Shown here: piece by piece, positions 1 to 14,233 of the stretch
Numbering within the stretch: position 1 is the stretch's first letter
Layout of the letters: every line of letters starts with the position of its first letter
Origin: Fratercula arctica
Taxonomy: Eukaryota > Chordata > Aves > Charadriiformes > Alcidae
Length of the DNA: 64,000 nt
NCBI GenBank assembly: GCA_947846985.1
Contig: CANTUZ010000002.1
Coordinates: 13,189,587 to 13,253,586, forward strand
Direction of reading: 5' to 3'
The notes under the pieces: model-generated
What the model was told of the DNA's origin: nothing
Databases searched by the model: none
What the model saw: the letters and a program-made list of their open reading frames with translations, nothing else
Position numbers and translations under genes: made by a program

Positions 1-1847
1 CACATCTGAGAAGGAACAGTTACTTCTCTACTGTGAAACTGTTGTGAGTCGTCTGGACCTTAGAGATTCTACCTTCTGCAAACTCTTAGTATTGCATGAT
101 GAATTTCTCCAATTTTAACTTTCATCATAATCAACAGTGACACTGATAGTTAACCATTTCTAAGAATTATGGCAAATATAAGTCATATAGTTTTAAAGGC
201 TGAAACAGAAGGTGTGAAAAGAGATTCTAAAGTCAGTGGATTGCTTAATTAATCTCATTTACTTCCTTTTCATATGTAGAAATTTTTCTAAGATTGAGAT
301 ACGTACTTTTCTGCAGAAAAAAACCCAACTGACGACAGTGAGCCAGTTCATCCCTGGAATAAATTGATTGACTGAGACCGGGTTGTAGGAGGAATGACTT
401 TGGCTCATGCTGTCTGTCTTGTTTAACATATATAAAAACCCAAGCTAAACAGGGTAAACATAAAAGCAGCCTAGACCCTTGGTATTAAAATTGTCTGCAG
501 AGATAGATTGTGTAATGTAGGGTTTATTGAATCCCTGCAGCTTTCCAGCAAAGCTCACTGTGTGCGGTGCATGTACAATATCCTGGTGTAATTTAAATGA
601 AAATGTTGACTAGCCCTAAAAGCTCCATTAGGTGACCTAAACTGAATAGGCAGCCATTTGCCATGTCCTCGACACCTGCTACTGAAAACAAGGAAGACTG
701 TTACCATGGGTTACCAAAAGGTACTGTGTATCAATGGTGAAATGATGAAATTACAAGAATTCGTGTTTCTTAGGGATAAATGTTACAAAACACAAAAAAC
801 CCCAGGTTTTATTAGAGAGTTAAAGTGCAAAAGTCCTGAAGCACAGAGCATCTTTGTTTGGTGTAAAAGGATTGTGAAATAAATATAAATAAATGTCAGC
901 TCAAATGAGCACTTTGTCCCTGAGTTATGATTTGCACATTTCTTATTACAGTGCAGAAAACCATCCCACACCTGTGAACTGTAAAGTCTCCAGTTTGGGA
1001 ACACTACGGAAGGTAGACAAGGCTGTCAAACATACCTGCCTTTCTGAGAGAAATATGGACCTGAACTGCCACTCTCCTGAGCATCCTGGTCTCCCACTGA
1101 AATGTGGAGGTGCTCATCACCTCACAGGAGCTCACACGTGGTCTTTAAAGTTTTTTTTTTTTTATACTGGGCAGCTGTCACCCAATCTACAACAGTTCAT
1201 CCATATTCAGCAAGGCATTTTTCTGCCATATGCTAACGTCCCCTTGACAGTTTAACATACGCTTCTGTGCTTTGTTGAACATGGTTGGACTTGAGCATTT
1301 TCCTTAATGCTTCACTGAATAGGTAGCTCTTGTTGAAAGCTGATTGCTTTGCTGGACTGGGGTCTGAAAAGTGAGGCATGAATGCTGTAACATTTCCAGT
1401 ACTGAGGCATGAAGTCTACCTCTGTGGTCATCAAAGAGTTTCCCAGCCATACTACAGCAATTATGCTTCTGGGATTTAATTTTGATGGAGGCACTTTTAA
1501 AAATTATACGATTCTCAGTTCAACACATCAAAACATGTACTTTCCTTATCTTTCAGTCTAATGCACTAGGTGCAAAAAGCCACTTTTACCCTTTACCTTG
1601 CTTTTCCTTGTCAGTAAATTTTCCTAGAAATGTGTTAATGATCTGAAAATTAATTTACAAAATAGTAACAGAGATTGCAGGTTTCCTGGAAGCTGTGTAA
1701 CAACCCTATTGCTTTACACAGAGATAGTTCTGCAAGTCTTTTGGGAAGACACTAGAAACACATTTCCCAAACATCCTCTGAATTTACTCTAAAGGATTTT
1801 TGAAAACCTTTATTAAGGCTCACTACTTTTCACAATAATCCACTCTG
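1..1847. other. AT-rich non-coding DNA
   Basis: No recognisable gene. Open frames here reach at most about 120 codons (893-1255, plus strand) and show no domain, signal peptide or composition that suggests a protein. A run of 13 T lies at 1151-1163. I recognise no repeat family before the CR1 tail that follows. Confidence 0.6.
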
Positions 1848-2037
1848 CAAGGGTGGCCACGCACTGGCACAGGATGCCCAGGGACGTGGTCGAGTCTCCA
1901 TCCTTGGAGATATTCAAAAGCTGTCTGGTCATGGGCCTGGGCAACCAGCTCCAGGTGTCCCTGGTTGAGCAAGGGGGTTGGACTAGATGACCTCCAGTGG
2001 TCCCTTCCAACCTCAACCACTCTGTGATTCTGTGATA
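1848..2037 (+). mobile_element. CR1 LINE 3' tail, 5'-truncated
   Basis: This 190-bp piece encodes the last part of the CR1 ORF2 protein. It is open from the [19 protein letters not shown] region to a stop at the TGA of the typical 'ggactagatga' stretch, then runs through the short 3' UTR into the terminal repeats 'tctgtgattctgtga'. Severe 5' truncation and an intact 3' end are what target-primed reverse transcription normally leaves. Codons in the surviving part are unbroken. The tail wording ('caaccagctccaggtg') differs from the copies at 18 and 59-63 kb, so it belongs to another CR1 subfamily. It has no expected function. The longer open frames on the opposite strand here are antisense shadows. 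Confidence 0.93.
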
Positions 2038-5000
2038 ACAAGATTTTGAGCACAGCAGTGTAGTGAGTACTAAATTTTCAAGGATGCTATGGGTCAGGGG
2101 AGTGTCCACTGGGCTCTGACATGTCAGAACTTCAGCATGCCAGATCTGACACATTTTCAAAGGCTGGATTTTTAGGAGAGCATTTCTCATGTAGCAGCAC
2201 TCTGGGTGAAAGCCCTAGTCTTTTCCTTCCTTCAACATGTGACTTGTTCCTGTATTAAAAGAGGAAACTAATTTAGGGTTAAATTATCAAACTAATACCT
2301 CCTAAAAGCCTCAGAAAGATCCTGTGTATATAAAGATGTATGAAGAAGATGTATGAATGGCAAAGAGATGGTTAGTTTTAGGGAAAAAACACCTCACATG
2401 ATGAAAATTCTCACATACCCTGGCTAAGTAGAGGCATTGTACTTAGTTCACTAAGCTAACTTTGAAATATATTAAAATATCCTTTCTGAAAATTATATAA
2501 AAGGGATAAAAAGCAATGGAAAAAAGGAACATATGTCTTTTTATCAAAAAGACTTCCACAGCCAAAGGGTACTAAAATTCTTAGACTGTATAAGTAATTG
2601 CAACCATTGCTTAGTGAAAGGAAACTTCAGAGTTCATCATTACAGCTTTGATGCTGCTGTGGCAATACACTGAAGCTAATTAAATGTTAAACGTGGTATA
2701 AATATTTACATGGTCTTTGAAAAAGTCACTTCATTATTTAATAAGTTCAATCATGAGTATGGATAACAGATTTTCCCCAAAATTCAAAGTATATTTAAAT
2801 ATTGTTATTATTTTTTTCCCTCTATTTTATTTAGGTAGACTTTGAATTCAGATCTTCACCTCTCTGAATCTAAAAGAGTTTTAGGGACTGAGAAGGTATT
2901 GCGGGCCAAGCAGAAGCTGATGCACTAAATCTAAAAATTTGTCACTGCAAAACTAAAAAAAACAAAAACAAATGTCTTTTGTGACATCTTGTATGATGAT
3001 CAAAAAATTAAGGATAATAAACCTTTTTTTCTTACTAATGCAAATTCCTCTGTTGATGTCAAATTGAGGGATTAAAGGCTTTCATTAAGCCTGAGTGAGT
3101 TAAATTGGAATTGGGCATTTTAAACTTACTGATTTAGGGCATTTGTGTTGATAGGCCCCCTCGTGATTCTATTTTAAATACTATATAATAGTTTGGATAG
3201 CAATCTGCAAATTAGAATGAAAACTAAGAGCAGTGCATTTCAACTAGCTGACAAAGAAATATACCCTTATTTCCGATCTTTGGTTTGATTAGTGAAACTT
3301 CTTGATGAGCAAGAGATTAATAAGAAACATACTTACAGCTAGTGAGTACCTGTGAATACTAGATTGGAGAAATGCTACCAGCCAGCAGCCTTCAGCATCG
3401 CACTGCTCACAGGAAGGGCCTGGCCCCCTCCCTCCTCCTGGGTGCTGTCTGGAGGGGGATGGAGGGGGAGGACATATGGCTTTCGTCAGGAGAGGGATGG
3501 GAGGGACACTGATACACGACATATTCATTGTCACTATCAAAGCCCACGGCATTCTGACTAACTGATGCAAAAGTAATATTTCACTATCTGGTTGGCCTTA
3601 GATATAAGCCAGGAGTTTGTGTCCCCAGATCTTGATATGACATAGCTAACCATATTGAACTGCTCACCAAATCATTATTTCATTCTTTTGTTTCCAAAAC
3701 AGGCAACATGACCACAGGATTCCTAGGAAGATATAGAGCCCATAAGATACTTGCAAATTATGAGGAATAATCAAGTTGCATTAATCTAGCATTACTTTAA
3801 ACTTAGGGGGTTGTATTATTATTTTGCAGCTGGACGAACTACAAGGATGTATACAGTGTATTGCTGTGATTGGGCTTTGTGGTATTTTCTGGTGATAGCA
3901 TAACTGCCCTCGACAGCATCTGTATTCATATAGAATAACCTTATGTTTCATGGTCTCTATGCCTTTTAAGAGGAACAGTTGGACATAACTTTGGTAAAGA
4001 GAAGCTTAAGGGAGATCTTTCTAACTGTTAAGATAATGAAACAATGGAAATTTTTTAAATAGCCTTGGTAGGGCATTTTACAGAATAGGTTAGACAAATA
4101 TCCATCATAGGTGGCTAACGAAAGATCATACTAAGGCAATGGAATAGATTATCTCCTGAAATATCTCCCAGGTTTATAGTCCAGGTGTGTGTTTTATTCT
4201 TGGGTTGGCCACCTGCACCAAAGAACCCTGTACATGAAATGCAAAAAAGATGAATTAGAATTTCCAAATTCAGTGCGCTCTAGTAAATCTCAAAATTCAG
4301 CCTTCCACAGAAAGTAACTTGAAGAGTTTTACTTACTACAGAAAATAAGTAAGATGTTCCCAGCTACTTTGCAGCAACCTCCCATGGACAAGCAGAAAGG
4401 CAGAAAAACTATTTGACAAGCTAATGCAATGCAAGTTATCATGAAAGTTTTATTAAATTTAAGCCTCATTATAACTTGGTGCCCACCAAAACAATGAAGC
4501 CATAGTACTGAATAGGAACTATCAAAATGAAATGGTAAAATTGCACTTAAAGATGTAGCAGAAAGATATACAGATAACAAAGGAAAAAACAAAATTAATT
4601 TTGAAAGCGTTCACTTTTAGAGATTTTCCACATGACGAGGTACCTATTACTGTACTAATAAAAATAGCACTGTTATTGAGAAAAAATGTAATAATTTTAT
4701 CTCTGTGTAAAAATTAAATTCTGGAAAATGACTTTACACTTCGGTATAGAAAATCATCACCTTATTTCTCTTACACTATATTCACTAGTGTGTGAAGAGT
4801 GTGCACATGCACACAAGCTGAGTGATTAAAATAAATTCAGTTTTCATTTGCTTCTCTTGGTGAAAAGGGTAATTTCTCCATTAAAAAAAAAACCACTAAC
4901 CCTGCCCCTTGTATAAAATCTTTTAACCACATCCATACTGCTCATCTTTGTGCCTAATCTGAAAATATGGGATTAGTGGTTGTCCAAATGGTTTTAAGAG

Positions 5001-5406
5001 GTTGCTTCCAAGCCAAAACTCAGCTCCATAATTGCCAAAATACAGCTCTATACTTAAAAGACCTTGGATATTGATGTTAAAGAAACATCTGTATCATTTC
5101 AGATATGGACTCTAGTGATGCGCCATCTATCATGCACTTGAATAGGTGTGACAGGAGTGATGGCAGCCATACCTGTGAGGCTGTCTGACACGAATTAACA
5201 AGAATCAGCTGTTATATGATGAAGATTTTATTTTCTTGCTAACTTGACCAGTGAGAACACAGACACTGAGGGAATGACAGTGCTCTGGAGCTGCTTGGCT
5301 ATAACGATCAGTAAAAAGTAGAAGTGGCTGCCCACTGAGATGGCCAGGAAAATAGTAGTTTTGAACTGGAGACAGACGGGGTACAATTGGGATGCTGGCT
5401 GCTAGC
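2038..5406. other. AT-rich non-coding DNA
   Basis: No gene is recognisable. A GC-richer patch around 3,380-3,500 contains clustered G runs (GGAGGGGGATGGAGGGGGAGG, 3,451-3,471) inside otherwise AT-rich DNA. A 16-bp near-palindrome, gtgtgcacatgcacac, with 7-bp arms lies near 4,798. Otherwise nothing stands out. Confidence 0.6.
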
Positions 5407-5469
5407 AAAAAAAAGAAAAAAAAAAGGAAAAAGAAAAAAGAAAGAAGAAGAAGAAGAAGAAGAAGAGGG
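5407..5469 (+). repeat. Purine tract with (GAA)n microsatellite
   Basis: This is an uninterrupted A/G tract: A-rich runs broken by single G, ending in about seven GAA triplets (5,444-5,465). GAA/TTC tracts are known to form triplex structures when long; this one is short. It produces an artificial Leu/Phe-rich frame on the minus strand. Confidence 0.9.
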
Positions 5470-8400
5470 CTAGCGGTGCATAATCCAAACAATCACCCTT
5501 TGAACAATCTCAGGTTTGAGTGCAAATGAAATCGAAAGTGTTGCAAAGTTCCCAGAAGGCTATTTTGTGCATTATTTGCGTATCTGTATTATATTGCTCA
5601 GGACCCTGTTACAATTTTCTGAAGCAACTTCTCTATATTTTGTATTTCTATGCAATTACTTTTCAATGTCATAGTTCCATCTTGTAAAGTGAGCCTTTAG
5701 TTCTGACAGTCTTGAGTTGTGCTGTTGACCCCGTTGATGCTATAAAGATATGGAGTGAGAAACAAAGATTGAATTCCAGGGAGATTTTCTATTAAATATA
5801 CGTTTGTGTGAGTAGTGATTAATTAATATGCAGATGTGTTTTGCTGATGAATTCTTTTGAAAAAATTAGATAGCCACAGTGTCCCATGATATATAATTGC
5901 TGTGAACTACCACCCTTTGAGATCTGAGTTGCGAATGTAGTAGTAAGGCTAATTACTACTTTCTATGCAGGTATATTATAACATATACCTATATATATTA
6001 TAACAGCTTTGTTATTTCCCTTTTTTTCTAGTAAGACTATACTACCTTATACTACTCTCAAAGAAGTTGACTCCAATTTACTAAAGGCTTTGGCATCACA
6101 CCCTGAAAGCTATGAACAAATCAATGTGTAGAATATTAACCTGTCACAATGCAGAAATGTGTTTTCTTGCACTGTCTTCTAAAGAGAGTTTTTATCAGGA
6201 GTCTCTCTCTATCTGTGAACTATAAGTCAAATTCAACTGAAAAATGGCACACTCGGAGGGGTGAAAATTTCCTGTGAAATGCAGAAAAAAGGGCCAACTG
6301 GTAGCCATTAGGATGTCAGAACTCAGAGAGAACTATTGTCCCTTTATGAGAGAGCAATGTGACTCTGCGGAGATAAATCTGTGCTGGGAACATTGGCAAA
6401 TCTGGTGGGTGGCAGAGAGTGTTTATGGGAAAAAGAAGGTATTTTGAAGTGACTGTGCTCTGATAAAGGATGTCTTCCCACAGAGTAGATAAAACGCTTG
6501 ATAAGGAATGTTGAGGATGATGTATGACAGATAGCAAGACTAGAGATGGTTTGGTACAGCTTCCATCAAACAAATTTGGTCTCTTTGCCGCAACCATGCT
6601 ACTTTGTTCCTCCCTCCAGCTTGAGAAATCATTATGTCCCTTGTGATAAACAAGGAAAGAAAGGATTCTGGGGGGAAAAGAAAGAGGAATACTGCTTCAA
6701 TACTTCTTACACCTGCTACATTGAAAATCCAGAGAACAAAAAAGTAAACAACCAGTGAGATTAAGGTTGATAGTACTCTCTAAAAATCAAGGGAACGATA
6801 CGTAAGTGAGACTCTTTAATTGTACCCCACTTCTCCCAAAGAACATTTATGTTTGATGGTGACTGATACTGAATACATCCAAGAAACTTCTTCCACTTCC
6901 AGGTGCACTGAGGTGGTGAGTAAGAAACAGGGTGTGTGCTCATTGGCAAGTTCTTTTGCTCCACATTGCCCAGATCTCAAGTGGCAAATTTTTTGCTAAC
7001 CTTTGTTTATGTTACCGAACACAGCTGAAAGTCATCATTTCCCTTGAAGGACAATGGAGCAATAACAAACTCAGGCTTTCCCGGTCACCTAATACATGAC
7101 GCTTGTTAACACAGCTACTGTCTACATTGTTACAGAAATCATATAATTCTAGAACAGCAATGATTAATTTGCTCCTTGGGCTATATGCACTTATATCAGC
7201 CAGCAGCCAGCAGTTTCATAAGAATGGTGAAAAAGATGTTAACGATCGCTAGAAAAATGTTATGGAGAGTGTTGATGAGAGGTGTCCCATAGCTTAGTGT
7301 TCCCTGGCATTTTAGGTCATTTTTGACAGAATGCCAGACCTCGAAGCATCTTGTTAAAATCTTTACAGCTATGCTCTTGTGGAAAAACTACATATTCCTG
7401 TTAAAGATCAGACCTAAATGAAAGGCCTATGAATTAGCTCTGGAAAAAGCTTCGGGCAAAAGTGGGAAATGAAGATATGACGTATATTTTCCATGTGGAG
7501 CTATATGATGAAGTTGCCAAATGTCCTAGCATACCCTCCACTGAGTGCCTTTAAGGGACACACTGACAAGGTGGGTAAAATGCACAGGATTGCTTGCTCA
7601 CGATCTATGGAAATGCTACTTCAACCCATCAGCTTATTTAAATATGGATTTAGCAATAGACACATGTTCGAATGACCCTTGTTTGCCTTAAGCATGTGCG
7701 AGCTGTATGGTACTTATGAAGCTATATTAAGCCTATAGAGTTGTGCTTGTAAGGTGCTATTAAACAAGCCATTTATTTTATTGGTCCCTATTTCAATAAT
7801 ACTTATGGATATGCCCAGTAAGAAAGTAAATCCATAGCTACAAAAGATAGTAAAAGTTCTTAGTTTCAGTAATTTAATTTTGTTTCAGTATCTAAGCAAA
7901 AAGTCTTATATTTTTCAGCAATAATTAAGGTATCATTTTATATGCGTATATAAAATATATATATAATGCAAGAATATAGTGGGGCTACTATTATGCCTTA
8001 CCAGTACCTAACATTCTCAGCTACTTAAGTGTTGTGAAAATTATCACTTCCAGTGGAAAATGCAGCTAAAACACAGTGATGCTAATAAGTGTCTTTCCAC
8101 TTCAGTGGGATGAATTGCCCCTCTCTATTTGCCTTTGAGCACATAGTAAAGTGTGATGTAAGGATTTTACTCCTAGCCTCATCCAATCACTCTGATAAAC
8201 ACGGAGCAGCTATATCATTCTTCTACTTTGATCTCTGATATCTGCTTTACACTGGTGAAACCAAATCCTTGCAACAGGCTTCAGACAATTTACAAATATT
8301 TCTTTTTACAGTTTTCAGAAAATAACGGATTTAGTGGGCAAAGGATCCTTTCCCTTATAGCTGGAAGTGGTGCCAACAACTTATCCTATAAAATCATGTC

Positions 8401-11400
8401 CAGCATATAGCATCTAACCCGGTTGATTGAATTCTAACATAATAAGAGGAATATGTTAGAAATGCCACATAAAAATCTGTGGACTGTGTAACTATTCTGT
8501 CAAGGCAACAGAAAATCTTCAGAAATCTAAGGTGACAGAAGTTTGATACAATGAGGATTTATATTGACAAAGGATTCTTAGGGAAAATGGACAGCCGGAA
8601 TGGATCAGTATATTCTGTCAGCGTAAGGCAAATTAAGCAGATGTTGTATTGACTTTTTTTAAGAAGTTAGTGTCTTTACTTTTGCAGTCATTTTAGATGA
8701 TGACTGAGAAAGTCATATACAATATAACATTAAATTATTGTCACAGATCTACTTGTTCTATAGCCAGTGAAAAACTGTTTGAAAATGTATGGACAAAAGG
8801 AAACAGTGAAACTTCAGGAGTGGATTTCTGTTGAAACACTGTAGCATATGGTTAATATAAAACATTTCACATTTGCATTAAATGTAGAATGAGCATCTCA
8901 GAAATACAAAAATATTTTATTTAAAGGTACATTTAGGGAACTATCAGTGCTTTAATATAAGTGTTTTTCTAATTCTTACAACTGGAAAATGTTGTATGTT
9001 AAAGCTGAAATGGTTACAATATATAAATAAGTGAGAAGAACGGCCTCTACATTTCCATGTATTTAAAGCCAGAAAAGTGAGATCTCTGCAAACTTGGAAA
9101 TTCCACTGAAAGATGTAGTAAACATTGAATAAGATGTCTTATACAACCTTTAAGATCAAATGATGACTTATAAAAAGTGCATTGTAATGTATTTAGTAGT
9201 GCATGCGCTGGACAATTAGCCAAAAGGAGGGAATAATTCATGTCAAAAATAGCATTGTCTTTATCAGCTGCAAATTATTGCACATCAAAGTTCCGTTCCT
9301 CCTTTGACATACACTTGCTACGTTTCAAATTTCTAGCACAGTTTCAGTGTTGTCTTGAAAATGACCAAGAAGTTAAATTCCTTTCTCGAGTACTTCTTAA
9401 TGAATAACTATTGGATGCTTTTTAATATTTCCTTGGAAAGAGGTGGAAACATAAGCAGAGAAAAATGCCTATCAGATTCCTCACAATACATAGACTTAGC
9501 CTTACCGAGATATATCATTTTATTTAGAAGTAAATCTTGTAAAACTATAGTATTTAATTTGCTGTCACAGTGCCACAGTTCCTATGAATGACAATGTTAT
9601 GGTATAGATGCTTGCGCAGCAGCTACCATATTGTTTTCTGCATTTTTATATTCAAAATATGAATATCATATTAAATCTCCTGTGCATTAGAATTATTATG
9701 ACCACCTCCATTGCAGTGTTTTTCATAAAACTTATAGTAAATATTGCTCTTTAACATACATGTAATTTATCCATTAAATCTAGAAATTATCAGTGCCATG
9801 CTTTCTGAGGTTCTATTTTGAGTTAATAGAATTTTACCTTTATAGTTCCTATTGCAGTGTGTGTAAAAAACTAATATGACTAATTAAAAGATTTTATTAT
9901 AAGACTATATGTTAGTCTAGCATCAGAGTTACCTTTACATCTCATACATACACAAATGCTAGTACCCAAATGCTATTTTCTCTACAACCTTTTGTTAGCC
10001 TATGATAATTGTACAGATAAAATAATTTTTACTCTTCATAAAATCAGTAAAATAAGAATATATAGGCAAGTTGCAGTTGCAAGGTAGATAGAATAGAATT
10101 ATTCTAGAAAAAAAAATCAAAAATAAGTCTTGCATTTAAAAAAAAAAGCCAAACAACAAACCAAAAAAAGACGTTAATATAACAAAAAAACTTCCAAAGG
10201 GAATTTAGGACCTTTTATTCTTGCAGCTGTAGAATAAGCACATACTATGTCTACGGTCAGATACAGAAGACTACATCTCAGCTGGTGGTTTGTGGGAAGA
10301 AATAACTTTAAGCAAATACAGCCTATTCAATTGTTTAAAAAGTACCTCTGGAGAAGGGTGTAATCACAGTCCTGATCTTTGCCTTGGTGTGGCAATGTCC
10401 TTCCATGTCCAAGCAACAGTTGCAGTGTGGGCACTGGCAGACACTTCCACTCAACTGAGAAGAATTAAGCAAGAAAGAAACTTGTTTCTAGAGTTCTGTC
10501 ACCCTAAACCTCCTGCTCCAGTTTCTTCAGCAGTGAAATGAAATAAAAAATTTCCTCACTCTACTGTACAGTCCTGCCCTTTTCACAGCCTGAAGAACTG
10601 GGATGAACATGTCCACAAAGCTCTGATGAGATGCCATTGTAGGACAGGGACATTTACAAACAGACCTGGGCTCCTGCCACATCTTAAACACCGTACTGCA
10701 CACAGCATCAAACCCGTACCTTCAAATGAAAAGCAGACAATGGCAACCATTTATTTGCTCATTCATGAATGTAAGTGTTCTTCCTCACGTGGCATTTCCC
10801 AGGTTCAGATAACGTATGTGCATAGGCAAAGTCTCATGTGTAAGTTGCAGCGTGCAATTTAGAAGACATTTTCTCTTTTTTTGAGCTTTGTGATTTTTTA
10901 TTGAAATCCTAGATTTCTTCAGGTAGAGTTCTGTGCTTTAAACAGGCTTTGATTAATGGTTACTATGCTTCATTTCTTCTCAGTGGTTTCAGAGATTCAG
11001 CACGCCTTTCCTCATGAAACAAAAGATGGTTACTTAAAATAAAGGAGCTGTGTCACCCTAACAATGTCAATACTATTCTACTCTTTAGCCGGCATACATA
11101 TGGGTCTATAACCCTCAGAAGTTACACAAATGACAATAACTAAAGAATTTCAGTAGTTAGTAAAATCAGATTGTTAATTTTAGTGTGAATCATGAGGATT
11201 TAACATTTCACAGCTTTGGACATGAAACAAGACATCTTAATTATCTTAGCTGTTTCACACATAGAGTGATTTACATGACACCTCCTACCTGTCAACCTGG
11301 GGTTTCCTTTCACTTAATAAAATTTCCAGAAAAACAACACATCATATATGCTGTACTCTGTTATCTTCATAAATACGGTTCTTCTGTATATATGATATCC

Positions 11401-11484
11401 CATTTTGTACATATAAGTGGTGTGAATGAAGAGATTTGTGTGTCTTTCTAAAATTTTAGAGAATATCATCATGTCGTCTTTATT
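5470..11484. other. AT-rich non-coding DNA
   Basis: Six kilobases without a recognisable gene or interspersed repeat. Short AT-alternating stretches occur near 5,980-6,000 and 7,940-7,966. The open frames are 60-95 codons, scattered on both strands, without recognisable domains. Confidence 0.6.
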
Positions 11485-11530
11485 TTCTTTGGGTTTTCTG
11501 TGTTTTGGGTTTTTTTTTGTGTTTTTTTTG

Positions 11531-11562
<32 letters not shown>
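11485..11562 (+). repeat. T/G-rich tract with (TTTTG)n
   Basis: T-rich DNA with spaced G, including six consecutive TTTTG units (11,526-11,555). It resembles CAAAA-type low-complexity repeats read on the other strand. It is followed by 'tacag', which looks like a splice acceptor, but no exon-like sequence follows. Confidence 0.88.
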
Positions 11563-14233
11563 CAGGATTTGTAATTACCCAAGCAGTATCAGTGTTAATT
11601 TAAAAAGAACTCTAGTTTTTGGGGGTAACGGGAGGTTAAGAGAAAACCAAATATTTTGAGAAAAGCTTTTGCAATGCCTCAGGGAGTTAAGAAGGTGAGA
11701 GATGTTAGGCTGGAAAGCTCAGGTCTCAGTAGAATAGGAAAACTGGAATAAATTTCCTAAAAAATGCTGTAGTAGCATTTCTGAACACACAAAACCCTAT
11801 TCTACCTCCATAAAAAAGTAAAACATCTTCCACAGAAAGCAAAAACTACTTCTACGTATAACCCTTTCTCTTCAAAACGTTAAAATATACCCACATATCT
11901 ACTCCGAAAGATCAAGACGGAAAACCACTTCTGAAAGAGATTTTTTAAGTGCCATAGTACAATGGGAAATTCTGCAGCCACTAGTGCAGGAATACGAAAT
12001 TGAGAGGGCTTGAGTAGCTTCCTGTATTTCCAATTTTAGGAAATTTCAACAGGCACTACGGTGTTCAAAACATCTTGAAAGGCAATTTGGGACACAGCCC
12101 CGCAGGGCTGACTCATGCAGCTCAGTCCAGACCGATTATATAGTTATACAGGATTTTTCAAATGTCCAGTCATGGGGAGAACTCAAAAGATCAGGTAGAT
12201 TGTTCCCTTGACTTCTTGGAAAAGAGAAGGTTAGTGATTGTAAGATGTTGTTTGAAGATGAAGCTTTTACTTTTGTCTGTAGGCTCACAGGAGCCAGCTG
12301 ACATAGAAATACAGAAAATAAAAGCTAGTCTTTTTATCTTAGGGTCATAATATCAAAGCTATTAGCCCTCTGTAGAAGGTCCTCATACAAAATATCTGAA
12401 ATTTTGTAAATAATAAGAATCAGCCTAAGAGATGCTTTGGTTTTACCTGTATGATCTAAATTAATCTTGGTTATAACCAGACTCTGAAGGAAGATATTGT
12501 GCACAGTCTCTCATTTTCCTGAAACAAAACTCAGGTCCTTCCTATAAAATATGCTAGTTGGGCATTCTGCCTAAAGATATAAATACTAATGATTAAAACC
12601 ACCAAAATTATGAGTGAACTCCTGGTCCCACTGATGTAATTCACTTTCTCTTTTGAAGAAATTACATACATTATAAATAATTATTGATACACAGACTGTA
12701 ATCACTGGCTATATCCATACAAATCAGCAGCATGACCTGCTGTTGTTCCTTCCCTGAAACTACCTGGCAGTGAAAAAATATAGTCTGAGACACGGCAATT
12801 ACATGATTCTGGTTCCATGGTAAGTCAGTAAGCACTCTTACCTAAAAGAGTTGTCATTATCAGGAAACCCCTTAGAATATTAGCTTGTTTTTCCTTCCAA
12901 ACCCTACTTGAGACTATCTGTTCAGGTGATATTTATACTGGGTTTTAAAAACTGTTCATAATATGAAAAAAAAAGAAATAAAAATATTATATATCCTAGC
13001 TTATTCACCATTACTTTCTTCTGGTATAAAAATTGTTGACATAGAGAGTAATACAAAGAAATTGTATAACGTTGTTGCAAGCTGAGGATGATGATCAGAA
13101 AATTCCTGTTGGCAAAGACTAAGGAATCTTTAAGCTGTAGTTACTTGGTAATTGTTAGCTTACAAATTTTAAACAGGTGCCTAATAAGGGATTCTGATGT
13201 TTATCATAATCTTACTCTATCTGTTTCCTCAGATATTTTGATGTACAATAAAATACCAGTGGAGTGTAATTCTATACCTCTTTCTAATTCAGGGAAACCA
13301 GGAGACAGCAAAGGCAGGACTGGCACTTGGGCACCTGGGCCACCAGTTATGACCTCTGTGCATGAAGATGGCATCCTAACATCAACTGGGTTGTCAAAGA
13401 AATAATCTGCAGCACATTCTCCTTGCCTGTGCCTTTAACATATGAAATCTTTATCTGGATTTTTCTATTGCACATGGAAAAATAGATGTTGTACTGAACT
13501 GAATTTACCCAGCAATTTGCATTACCGTTACAGATGTCTTTGTGATATCTTTACAGATGATTGTCTACATGTTGTAGACTGTCTACAGAGTACTTGCTGT
13601 ATCTTTGGATGACCACCAGCACTTTGGGAATTACTTCTCATTTTGACACATTTTGATGGTGTATTCTGATATTTCTTAAACTTCCCAAAATCTACTGAAG
13701 CAGGCAAGGAAAGCCAAAGTTCTCATGAACTCTGAAGTTTGCTTTTGTGACATGTGAAGTAGGAATAGAAGCCTACCTATGGGCAAACAGGCATCTTCCA
13801 ACCAGGATCCCCCCTAGCGTATTTGAAGAGCTGACATCTTTGATGTGCTGTACAAGACACATGCACTCAGTAGGGTTTCCCTCAAGCAAGTTATAAAGAT
13901 TCTAGGATTTAGTAATTTAGTAATACTTCCCTGATGCAGGAACTGTTTAGACTCAGGCTCTGGCCAGCGAAGGAACTTACCAAACATCAAAGAAAGCAAG
14001 AAGGAAATAAAGCTCATTGAGGGTGCGTGCCTTTTATTTTCTTATACTTTCATTCAAAGGAAAAAAAGTCTTTTATTTTATCAGATTACAAAGGTCTGTA
14101 GAGTAGGAGAACAGCGTGACAAGGAAGAAATGGCAGAGACAAACATGCAACACCCATTCCCCATCTCCCTGCACCACTCATGGGGAGGACGTAGAACAGT
14201 TGGGAGTGAAATTGAGCCAGGGAAGAAGAGAGG
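11563..14233. other. AT-rich non-coding DNA
   Basis: No recognised gene or repeat. The longest open frame is 105 codons at 13,088-13,405 (+), unassigned, with no recognisable domain. Confidence 0.55.

Noticed and set aside
1813..2190. 125- and 76-codon minus frames
   Set aside because: They run antisense through the plus-strand CR1 tail; the real coding remnant is on the plus strand.
7660..7680. GTTCGAAT, resembling a tRNA B box
   Set aside because: No A box or cloverleaf can be formed with the upstream sequence.
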